A stretch of 64,000 nucleotides of DNA from Cyrtodaria siliqua (Eukaryota; Mollusca; Bivalvia; Adapedonta; Hiatellidae), in contig JAWPHD010005593.1 of NCBI GenBank assembly GCA_037043455.1, positions 96,280 to 160,279 of the forward strand, read 5' to 3'. Shown piece after piece: positions 10,715 through 20,483 of the stretch. Numbering within the stretch: the stretch's first letter is position 1; every line of letters begins with the position of its first letter. Under the pieces are notes generated by a model. The model worked only from the letters and a program-made list of their open reading frames with translations, was not told the DNA's origin and did not search any database. The position numbers were made by a program, and so were the translations under genes.

Positions 10715-10753
10715 TAGCAATCAGCTTTAAAGTTAGCAATCAGCTTTAAAGTG
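10715..10753 (+). repeat. 19-20 bp tandem duplication
   Basis: TAGCAATCAGCTTTAAAGT is present twice in direct succession. Confidence 0.8.
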
Positions 10754-11524
10754 AAATGTGTACCAGTGGGAAAACACACATATGCAACAAGAAGCAGTCC
10801 GAGGGACGGCCATAGTCCCCTACCTGGTATTGTAAAAGGAAAATCATACAACTTACAAAATTATTAGGTACGGTTAAGGAATGTTCTAGGAGGTAGGTCA
10901 TGCAACAGTTCAGCTTTAAGATTGCGGAGAAAAATACTAAAGATAACTGGAAAAGAACATAAATGACACTAGCATATATTAGCCCCAGTTATATAAAAGC
11001 ATCCATTCCAAAATTAACAATTCAGAAGCTGCACTGCTGTCAAAGGTTACTGTTTCGTCAACACAATAAATGCACAAATGTCAAACTGCTGTCAAAGGTT
11101 ATTGTGTTTCTTCAACACAAAAATTACAAAAAATTCAAAGAAATAAAGTTGTTATTAGCCAGTTTGTTAAAGATGAACATTGTCCTAAATCAACAAATCC
11201 GCTGTTGATATGTTTTTAATTATTAAATATCATTACAAATACGATGTTTAGTATGCTATTGATGTTTGTTTAGTGAAAATATGTTTTTAAAGATAAAAAT
11301 CAAAAAGGCGAACAGGCATTGCTAAAAAATCGAAAAAAAATCTAAGGGGGAAAACTCTTTCTCGTATAACCGGGAGAGACGTCATTGGGAACAAAAAGCC
11401 ATTAGTACATAGGGGAAGCACGCAAAAAACAGTTTAGTGTGTATGGAAATGTCGGAATTAAACTGTTTTTTATCGAAATTCTGACAGGAAGTCACCGGCA
11501 CCACCGCATATCTTGGTATATATA

Positions 11525-11771
11525 CACTACTCGACTTTCATAATCGGTAACCCAGGTTTTTTTGAAAATAACACGAATACTAAAAACTGGAAATCACCGA
11601 AACACATACCAATATTTTATTAAGTTTATTAAGAATGTCATCTGAAATTTCCAGATTACATTGTTGATAAACTTAATAAAATATTGTTATGTGTTTCGGT
11701 GATTTCCAGTTTTTAGTATTCGTGTTATTTTCAAGAAAACCTGGGTGACCGATTTTAAAAGTTGAGTAGTG
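11525..11771. mobile_element. Palindromic foldback element (MITE-like), 247 bp
   Basis: Two arms of about 100 bp (11525-11627 and 11668-11771) are inverted copies with few differences. Outer ends read CACTACTCGACTTT and its inverse; inner parts include AACACGAATACTAAAAACTGG. The loop is only about 40 bp, so RNA or single-stranded DNA would form one long hairpin. No target duplication is obvious. It is probably a palindromic MITE; a local inverted duplication is possible. Confidence 0.75.
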
Positions 11772-11962
11772 TCCACTTAGCGCGAAATGCAGTATATTCC
11801 GAATGCATGGACATGGTTTAATACTTGTACATTAATACGAGCGTCAGATAATAATTTACTTTTGCCGAAAAGTAGACATTGAAAAAATATATTTAGTACG
11901 TATTTATTATTCACATAATTGATAAAAAACAAACAAAAAAAAAACAACATAATAAATGACAC

Positions 11963-12161
11963 AGCAGCTAATTTCTATAGTACCAGGGAGTATGTATATG
12001 CCATAAGTTCCCGCCACCTGGTGACCAAAACACTCGAGGAGTTGCACGTATTAGATTTGGATTTGCACTATGACACGCTCTCCATGCGCGCCCAACTAAC
12101 AATATACCACACACCGACTAATCAACTATTGCGGTTCCCTATTGAAGTACAGCCTAATTAG
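11963..12161 (+). pseudogene. unrecognised coding-like fragment
   Basis: About 66 codons open to a TAG, with mixed, non-repetitive amino-acid composition (for example LVTKTLEELHVLDLDLHYD). An AG suitable as splice acceptor precedes it (GACACAG near 11963). I recognise no domain. It could be a terminal exon or an old transposon fragment; the frame may also be fortuitous. Confidence 0.25.
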
Positions 12162-12587
12162 GATACATACGTCGGTATATGAAAAAAGCACGCACCATTG
12201 AGGAAAACATAGTTTTATGACACATTTCCTGTTTATTGCAATTCTGTGAGCAGTGTAATACCGCCGCGGCGAGCCGCGTACTGCACAAGGCGGATAAATT
12301 ATGCGTGGGAAACTAGTTTATAGCGCAAAAAGAGATAAACATACTATGATCTAAATAATATAGCCAAATGTATTATGAGCACGATATTATGTATTATGTA
12401 CATGTAGAGATCGAAACATGAGGTAAGAGCCATTATTGTTTCGCCATAAAACATTACTGAACTAATATTATAGCTAGTAACATTATCAATTTTCTGCCTT
12501 GTATTTTGTCATATTTCTTTTAAATCCAGAGACCGATATATGTAGACGGACGGCGATATATAAATAGATATAGATCTGTAACACTAT
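12162..12587. other. no gene seen
   Basis: AT-rich, with a short GC-rich island at 12260-12290 (GCCGCGGCGAGCCGCG). Nothing else supportable. Confidence 0.4.
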
Positions 12588-13757
12588 TTGGCAGCATATG
12601 GCAGAAGAGGGTATATAGTTAAAAAAAAAAATAAACCTACAAAATATATATTGAAACAAAGACACAATGTTTCTTTCACCAGTCTTATTCTGTTATGTAG
12701 ACTTATGAACCATTCATGCCTGAACGTTCTGTATCACCAACCAAACCTAGCCTTATTTCAAATTTTACGTGACACAGGAGCTTCTCAATCTCTTATATTA
12801 GCAGATACGCTGCCTTTTTCTGAGAAGACTTATTCTGGTACTAATGTACTTATTCAAGGGGTAGAATGCGGTTATTTGACTGTCCCTCTCCATAATATGT
12901 ATGTGTCATCATATTTGGTTACTGGACCTGTGGCTATGGGAATAAGATCTTCTTTGCCATTTGAAGGTGTATATTTTAGGCAATGACCTAGCTTGAGATA
13001 AGCTCGTAGTCAATCCACTTGTATTTGACAAGCCTTCTTTAGATCAATCCCCAGATCCCGTTATATCCGGCTTGTGCAGTTACTCGAGCTATGGCAAAAA
13101 GAGCCATTGAGAATGATATTTCTTCTGACACGAACTTGGCTAATACATTATTGGGCAGTTTTATAATACAGAGGTTAACAAATCTCTTGATATTAGCCCA
13201 TCTGAATCTCAGACGGACTACAGTGAAAATAACATTCACTTACCAGATCAATCTCATTCTATTAGTTTTAATGACAAAGATCATGACAAACTATCGAAAT
13301 CACAACTTACAACAGCATAGAGATCATGAGAGTTTTTAGCTTATTTGATAGGGCCGTTAGTGCAAAAAACGCTTCGCAAGTCCTAGTTTGTTATTTTACT
13401 AAAAATGGGATCCTGATGAGAAAATGGCGAGCACCTCATGTCCCCGCCTGATGATGAATGGACTGTCAATTACCAAATTGTTGTTCCTAGTCCATGTCGT
13501 CTGGAAATTCTCAGTTTAGCCCATGAAACGTCTTTGTCTGGTCATTTAGGTGTCAATAAGACATATCACAAGAGTTTTTGTCATTTTTATTGGCCAAAAA
13601 TCAAAAAGGATGTTTCACAATACTGTAGGTCTTGTCATACATGTCAAATGGTAGGAAAGCCCAATCACAGGATACCCAAAGCCCACCTGCAACCTATTCC
13701 TGCTTTTGATGAACCATTAGTAAAATAATCGTGTACTGTGTTCGCCCCTTGCCTAAA
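12588..13757 (+). pseudogene. Ty3/gypsy (Gmr1-like) relic: protease, spacer, integrase zinc finger
   Basis: The frame at 12588-12986 contains ILRDTGASQS with the catalytic DTG at 12771-12779, followed by a retropepsin-like segment ending in GPVAMGIRSSLPFEGV. Past 12986 the family sequence continues with frame changes to an AVTRAMAKR-like phrase near 13075-13100. The frame at 13438-13728 is the integrase N-terminal domain: H29-x6-H36-x29-C66-x2-C69, with GHLGVNKTY, FYWP and CRSCHTCQ. A shifted frame carries the integrase on to about 13757 (IIVYCVRPLPK), where homology stops at the inserted Penelope-like element. Protease and integrase are only about 450 bp apart, leaving no room for RT/RNase H. 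Gmr1-type gypsy elements have integrase ahead of RT, which fits. A large internal deletion in a standard gypsy is the alternative. Confidence 0.75.
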
Positions 13758-15545
13758 GAAATATAAAAAGATAGGACAGGGAAAGCAGCATTCAAGGAGG
13801 ACAGTCAACCACAAAACACAGAAACAAACACTCAAACAGACAAACAAGAAGGCAACATTAATAATAAATGCAAACGACATCACAAACACAAAAGGGTTGA
13901 CAATAGGGATACCGCATTGGAACGGTCAGTGGCAAAGTAGGCCACTGGGGTTTAAACCGGTTCTAGGGTGCACCAAACCTCACACTTACCCTACTGTCAT
14001 CCCATTAAAACAGGACAGTGTAAATTAAGAAATCCCCGCCATGATCTAATCTCTAACCAACAAGGCAGCATCAATAGGCAATATAAGTAAAACACAAATA
14101 TGCTCGTGTAAAAACAATAGCCTAGAAAGCCACAATGAAGGTACTCAATGACTTGGCATAAGCCAGAGCAACAAGAGAATAAACCATTAAGGACACGACA
14201 AGAAAGATCATAGACACCGTCTCAAGGGGCTTTAGGTAGGCGTCATCATAGGGTCCACAGCCTGTCCGGTCATCGTACAATTAAAGAGGAAAGCATAGTG
14301 GCGAACTGTAAAAGGGTCCACCACCAAGCATGCAGTACGTTGCAAAATGATAGGGTCATAACCTCTTTTGATAAACTTTTTAACAAGTTTAACAAAGATA
14401 GAATGAAAGTGATCATGACCAAGAATCTTTCGAAGTTTATAAATCACACCACCATAGAAGTCAGGTTGTGATAGTCCTTGTCGCAGAAGAGTCCTTAAAT
14501 TACTTTTATATTTGGAAAGAAGATCAGGGTTATGATAATACAATTTTGCAAAGGTTTTACGAAGTTTATGGTAACGGTAACCCTGATTGAGTAGCTTTTT
14601 AGTTATACAAAGATTACGAATATTAAAGTCCTCAACTCGAGTACAAGCTCTTAAAAAACGAATAAGTTGAGATACATACACCCCCATAAGAAGTTGCTCG
14701 GGGAACATCCCCATCCAAGTGGGGATAATTAACAATGTCAAAATTAAAATCATCTCTCTTGTCATAGATTTTGCTAATTATTTCACCATTTTCAATCGAG
14801 AGATCTAAATCAAGAAAAGAAGAGTTATTATCAATTATATTAACTTTGTTAAGCTGAAGTTCTTTAGGATAAATACTATTAACCATAGTTGGAAGGAAAG
14901 GGTTGTCAATGTTCAATATGTCATCCAGATACCGAGAGGTGTCATTAAAGGCTTCAATAACATCTGCCTGGGTATATGGTGAAAGACTCAACATGAAATC
15001 TCTTTCATAGCAAAATAAAAACAAATCTGCGACAAGTGGTGCACAGATCGTACCCATAGGGATACCAACAATTTGTCTATAAACGGTGGTTCAATACCTG
15101 ACGAAAATATTATCTAATAGGAAGATGAGTGCTTCACAAACTTCATAGCAAGTCCACATAGTATAATTGTCTAAACTACCGCTAGTAAAAAACGCTTTAA
15201 TATTATTACATGCCAAAAATGTAGTATTTTCTCTAGCGAATGATTTTTGAATAAGAGAAATTAGCTTGTCTTTAATAAGGTGATGTGGTAAGGTTGTATA
15301 TACATGTAGTGTAGAGAAGTCATAAGTGCTTATTGATGAAACTTGACCTTTATTGAAAATTTTATCAAGAACGTCTCCTGAATTTTTTATAGACCAAAAT
15401 AAATTAATTCCAGAGTTTTCATACGTTTTATCACAGTATAGTTTAACGTGATATTTAACGGCAGTAAGACAAGAAGTTAAATTTGTTGTGGAGCAGTCAC
15501 TAGAATTCGAAATAAAGCGAACATCCAGAGATATTTGCAAACGAT
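13757..15545 (-). mobile_element. Penelope-like retroelement, 5'-truncated, inserted in the gypsy relic
   Basis: Contains an RT relic (14232-15540) and a non-coding 3' tail (13757-14231) on the minus strand. The tail part 13757-13985 recurs in opposite orientation at 40405-40690, which shows it is a mobile repeat. The insertion point is sharp: gypsy integrase homology ends at about 13757. The 5' end is truncated near 15545, before the N-terminal part of the protein. Assignment to Penelope-like elements is inference from RT sequence style; there is no GIY-YIG domain in this copy. Confidence 0.65.
14232..15540 (-). pseudogene. Reverse transcriptase of Penelope-like type, frameshifted
   Basis: Three pieces are collinear. 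15091-15540: NLFWSIKNS, then STYDFSTLHVYTTLPHHLIKDKL (motif A, Asp of DFST) and WTCYEVCEALIFLLDN. 14632-15057: MGTICAPLVADLFLFCYERDF (motif B region) and SRYLDDILNIDN (motif C, YLDD). 14232-14765: the C-terminal region with GYRYHKLRKTFAK, LRTLLRQGLSQPDFYGG and PFTVRHYAFLFNC. Frame breaks lie at about 15060-15090 and 14640-14760. The catalytic Asp residues are present. Similar proteins are common in cnidarian and mollusc genomes. It lacks a C-terminal nuclease, and its N-terminus is truncated. Confidence 0.75.
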
Positions 15546-15666
15546 ATTATGTTGTTGTTAAAAACAAAAAGGAAAAATAGAAACACTTCAGGGTGTATAC
15601 AGAATTGTACTGAACAACCACAGCAGTTGCAGACAAAGAGATAGCAAATCTAGGGTACGACCAAAA

Positions 15667-16130
15667 CATCAAGCCCGATCTTTGTGGCGTTATAGTAGAA
15701 TATCGCTTAAGCCGGTGCTAGAAGGGGTGAACGGTATTGCACTTAATATTACCTCTCATGAACAGACTCAATAAAACCGAGTTTGCTATTTTTATCTCTT
15801 GTTTGTGTTTGTTGCTTTCAAGGGATCACCTTTTCTGTATTTATTGACATTCACACTAGCGTTTGTTTTGTGTTGTGTGGCGGCCGTAAAAAGTCGCCCC
15901 GACTACAAATCAGTAATGTTATTACTTACTGGTTCTTTGGGATCATCAAGCCCGATCTTTGTGGCTTTATAGTAGAAAATATCTTAAGCCGGTGCTAGGA
16001 GGCGTGAGATGTGTTGCACTAAACATTACCTCTCATAAACAGGCTCAATAAAACCGAGTCTGCTACTTTTATCTCTTGTTTGTGTTTGTTGCTTCCAAGG
16101 GATCACCTTTTCAGTATTCAGTCATCAGTA
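15667..16130 (+). repeat. Dispersed repeat, two direct copies 277 bp apart
   Basis: CATCAAGCCCGATCTTTGTGG starts at 15667 and (as ATCAAGCCC...) at 15944. Each copy runs about 185 bp through AATAAAACCGAGT and GTTTGTTGCTT to GGATCACCTTTT. A third partial copy of the end lies at 46385-46460 inside another MITE. Non-coding. Confidence 0.75.
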
Positions 16131-16189
16131 TTCAGTCATCGCACAAGAGCAGGAAAAAAGAAGAAGCATAGTGATTGATTGTAGAGGGT

Positions 16190-17300
16190 CAATCACTAAG
16201 CATGGCGTGCGTTGCAATACTAAAGATTGTATCATTTTCTGAGGAATGTCCTGATTAATTTTGAAAGTGGTCAGGAAATACGTCAGATCCCTTTATTTTA
16301 CGAGATGTATTTTGTAGTTGGTGTTGTACTTCTTCAGTAGGTTTTCGTTGCAGCAATAGAACTGTGAGAAAGATCTACATTGTTTGTCGTAACGAAAACC
16401 TTGCTGAAAAAAACTGACTTGTAACAACTTGATTTCGATCATTGAAGTCCTTAATATATACTAAAGGAAAAAAGAACGCAACTCGAGAATTTCCGCTATA
16501 TAGCTTATTTACTGCACACGTAATTCCTCATAATATTCCACAGACATTTCGAGAGGTTATGTAAAACACATTGTTGAATCTAGTTAAGGAAATGAGAAAA
16601 CTGTGCTGGTGTAGACATTTCAATCACAGTACACGTCGCAACACGAAATTCCTAAATGTTGAAGTTCCGCTTTGAATATTTGAGCCATGTCAATATGGTA
16701 TTTAATAAAAAGGGAATGCACAATGTTACATTTTAAGTTTGCTCATCTGCTTGAGCCAAACGTGTATTCTGCTAATAATGAAACTTTGAATGAAGTAATG
16801 GTACCATTCGATTAACAAAAGCATATCACACACGATATAGCGGAAATTCCCGAGTTGCGTTTATTTTTTCCTTTAGTATAGTAACAATCTGTAGCAAAAT
16901 GCATAAATTGGGAGATATAAATACCATATGATGTATCACGAGGTACACCCGATCTAAATGTGGAAAGTTAATTATGTCAAAGTTAAAGTCATCTCTCTTA
17001 TTATAGATTTTAGTATGACATGTATATTAATCACTCAAATCGAGAGATTGCTCGTATGGTATCCGTAGCTGTTGGCTTTATTCAGCCTGAGTTCTGGTAA
17101 ATTGAACGTGACATTATAAGCCTGACCAGCCAATGTACAGAAAGATTCATTGAACAATTACGGTTAAGCAATTTCGAGATCAGTAATTACAATTACAATA
17201 TCATCGGAAATAAATTTCACATCTTTAAATAATGAACCACCCATTAGGATGACCTACGATATCGTTGCCTTGTACACATAAATACGTTTTCTCTACAACG
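16190..17300 (-). pseudogene. Second, older copy of the Penelope-like RT, interrupted by a MITE
   Basis: Segments at 16197-16300 and 16930-17060 align by eye with the coding region of the neighbouring RT. For example AAGTTAATTATGTCAAAGTT and CATCTCTCTTATTATAGATT match 14720-14775, and the GCGTTGCAATA region matches 14330-14350. It is too decayed for an open frame. The 420 bp MITE at 16459-16878 sits between the segments. Confidence 0.5.
16459..16878. mobile_element. MITE, 420 bp, ~45 bp terminal inverted repeats, TA target site
   Basis: Left end TACTAAAGGAAAAAAGAACG, right end its inverse with one indel and two or three substitutions; the similarity continues through GCAACTCG and TTTCCGCTATAT. 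TA flanks both ends (16457-16458, 16879-16880), as for Tc1/mariner-type insertion. No transposase remains. It lies within the older RT copy, so it is younger. Confidence 0.85.
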
Positions 17301-17949
17301 TCTACACATAGATCTACATACACCTGTATATCCATGGTCTACAACAAAGTTTAACGTCATGCCGTTTCTGTTAAGACTCAATAAACCAAACAATAAAATA
17401 ACTAGATTATTATTAACATTCAAAATCTCATTATTGGAGAAAATAAAAAAACATATCAGCAGTACACACTTTTTGTTATATATTGCGTATAACTGTGACA
17501 TTTCGTTTTCTATAATTATGTATTGTGTTTATGTATTAGATAGCATAGCATTAACGTATCAACTATCACTTTATTTATAGAAAGGAAAATACTCTATATA
17601 AATAAAAGATTACTAAGTCGTTGACAATTCCTTAAACCCTGTAATTTGACTGATAAATAACAGAAGCAATCGATTCAATATCAATTTCTTTATTTCACTC
17701 AGGCAACATGTTTACAAATACATATATTTAAAAGCAGCACACCAATAACAATAGGTCAGATATAGGTGTTATTCCACTGAATGGTTTGTAGAGTCATAAA
17801 ATGCCTTTCATAAAGTAATTATGATACAAAATGCACACGTGTGACTTCCTGTTATGATATTTTGCTTTAATTCACATGATGTATTTGGAACACTTTTATC
17901 TCAGTTACTAGTATTTAAGTTTATTTGATATGAAATTAGGAATGGTGTC
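17301..17949. other. no gene seen
   Basis: AT-rich sequence with several short open frames on both strands; none shows domain-like content. Confidence 0.4.
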
Positions 17950-18180
17950 AGTGTGCAGTCTGTCGAAAGGATTTTTCTACATAGTATTTGTCTGGAGAAA
18001 GGCAGTTGAATTGGAGTTTATAGTCGCACATACAGCTAAGGTCATATGACGACTTTCTAGCTTCCATTGGTGGAGGAAGACACCAGGTACCTCTCCGGGC
18101 AATTTTCGTGTACGGGCGGGCACTTGGGTAGAACCAACGACGTCCCCATCCCCTCCTCTGGAGAAAGGCAATTCCAAAAG
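17950..18180. repeat. Dispersed SINE-like repeat
   Basis: Contains CATATGACGACTTTCTAGCT, TGGTGGAGGAAGACACCAGG and GGGCGGGCACTTGGGTAGAA, phrases I recognise from repeats common in bivalve genomes. TCTGGAGAAAGGCA occurs twice in direct orientation (about 17989 and 18157) and brackets the repeat. Confidence 0.45.
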
Positions 18181-18938
18181 TAGACATACGTTTTAAAATC
18201 GTAATCGAAGAAAAATGAACGTCTTTGTCTCTTCGCATAAATAGTTTCTATATACAGCGAAGAAAGACAAACAATAGTAGAATTACACTTAAAGTTCTCT
18301 TACGTGTGTATATAGGGACACATTTCTGATGAAAACTTGTAAATTCAGCTCGGAAAAACATACTGCATGGTAATTTATGTCAGAACAGATCAGAACAAGT
18401 ATTTTATTATTAACAATCTCCGGTAACATACGTTACAACACGAGAGAAAGATACATACACTAGTCTTGTTATAACAAAACCAGGAAGCAAAAAACAATTA
18501 ACATTAGGGCAATACAGATGTTAACTACAAGTTAAGAATGGGGGAAAGCAGTATCAATAGAAGAAAGAATTTTGACGAAGACACTTTTTTTTAACTTTGA
18601 CAGATTGTTAAAGGCTCCTTACACAAATGACATTCGTGTTCTAGTGGAAATAACGTGGATATACTGGCCCCGCATTTATTAGATCTTAATAAATAAATGA
18701 GCTTGTTTAGTCCAGTTTTGTCTATAACCGCCGTAATGTCAAGTTGTAATCATTTGTGGCTATTAAAATAATGTTCTGGAGTAGTTCTTCTTAAGTGAAT
18801 TTTGATTAGTTGGTATGAACATGCGACAAGTTTTCAAGAATTTAATATTGATATTGAAGTGTTTATGCACCACGTCGTGAATACACTAAATCTATGTTTG
18901 TAGGACAGTAATACATACAAAAACCTTAAAAGTGATTA
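18181..18938. other. no gene seen
   Basis: AT-rich, no repeat or coding signal that I can support. Confidence 0.4.
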
Positions 18939-19041
18939 CATTACGTGGTCCGAGTATTAACTTGCATACCCCATCCAACCCCTTCTCCAAGAATATAAGC
19001 TTTCTCATCGCTTAATGGAAATAAGACGGGACCACGTAATG
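18939..19041. repeat. 103 bp segment with 13 bp inverted termini
   Basis: CATTACGTGGTCC at 18939-18951 and its exact inverse at 19029-19041. It could be a very small MITE. Confidence 0.4.
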
Positions 19042-19044
19042 ACA

Positions 19045-19300
19045 TTGTCAGAATTGAATTGAATGTTGTTTATTGGCTCATCGATACTGTATTGGTTATT
19101 TAGAGCCGCATCAGAGAGAGGGGAACGATACATAGGAATCCTGGAATCTGCCCTAACACTTACTAATAGATTCATGGTTCTTCAACGTGCTCGGAGGATA
19201 GACTCCGATACACGCGACTCCCGGTTTACGTTCCCATCTGACAAACGAGGATAAGGTCTTTCCCCAGAACAAACCGACGCAACTCGATGGCGTCGATGGG
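19045..19300 (-). repeat. tRNA-derived SINE copy, minus strand
   Basis: The tail (GAATTGAATTGAATG) lies at 19052-19066. The central block at 19200-19270 (CCATCTGACAAACGAGGATA, TCTTTCCCC) is the inverse of the CAAGACACTTT...CGTCCGTCGGATGGG block of SINEs at 37795 and 46001. Promoter boxes are not clear in this copy. Confidence 0.55.
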
Positions 19301-20483
19301 GCCTGAAGTCGCGTCCTCCGGTTTCAAGCCTACCGTTATATCTACTATGACACGCCAGCCTCATCCATCGTCAGAAAATCAAAATTCAATGTAGATAGAT
19401 ATACAAGACATGTGCATATAATAACTAATATAAACTATGAGTATATAATAAACTAATATAATTTAAAATCAAATTTCAAAGAATGTGTATCGATGCAATA
19501 AACTATATATTAACAATGAATAGTATCTACACACCATTTAGGACCACAGTTCACGTAGAAGGAATAAGCGTTCAATATAATAGGTGATTTAAATTCAAAT
19601 ATATGTAACAGTTTGCCTTAATCGTTTAAGCTTAACAAAATATTGAATTTAACATCTTAGGACAATCTGTATTAAACATATTAAGAAATTATCTCTCAAA
19701 TTTGAAATATATAGCGGATATACTCGTAAATACAGTATTTAAACAGCACAATTAAACCTATAAGCATTTACATAAAGCAAAATTTAAAGAATTGTTATAC
19801 ACTGTTTTAGGTTTAATCGCTCAAGGTTAAACAATGTAATAAGGTTTTAACAACTAGCTTGATTTCTGATTATTGATACATAAAAACGATATTTATTGGT
19901 AGAGTCATGTCAAAATGAGACTATTATATGTATGATTAGTCCTATGTATGATTAGTCCTTCTTTTTCGTGTCTGTGTCCTGAAAGGAAAGAAATGGATGC
20001 TTTATAAATATTAGGAAATAACACGTTGATTTACGTTATGTACATTAGGGATAACACGTTGTTAATAAGAACGTATTACTCTTGATACAACTCCAATAAC
20101 TTAGTCAGTGTCCATTTTCCACGGTAGGGTGTCCTATACACGTGTGTAAAATTGTCCATCTTTAAAATGAGAATGAATGTTGGCTAACACAAAGATTTTG
20201 ATGTATCAGTACAAGAAACAGCTAATGCGATTTAGAATTACAAGAAACAGTTAATGCAATGCGACGTGTCTTTTGCTAGCTCGAGTAATAGATGCGATAC
20301 TCCTCCTTACTTTACGCCTAGCCAAGATCAGATGACAGTTTTTGTTTCACTGCAGCTCAATTTTGAAGGTTCCTAAATAACATGTATAACATGTTGGTAA
20401 GAATTATGGTTTTGATATTCAATTTTTAAATAATATTTGTAATTCCAAGAAAAACAACAACATAAAGCTTTTTGACCATTTTT
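19301..20483. other. no gene seen
   Basis: AT-rich sequence leading into the minisatellite. No long frame or repeat detected. Confidence 0.4.

Larger units (their letters stand above)
8171..11524. other. no gene seen; scattered repeat traces
   Basis: About 3.3 kb of AT-rich sequence. Apart from the hammerhead-like motif, the part at 8745-8850 matches 61640-61750 in direct orientation (shared AAATATGTGTTTATACCATT and TTGTAAAGCATGC). A 19 bp tandem duplication lies at 10715-10753. Open frames are short and compositionally AT-driven. Confidence 0.45.

Noticed and set aside
12250..12300. CpG island or promoter
   Set aside because: Only about 40 bp of GC-rich sequence without a gene downstream.
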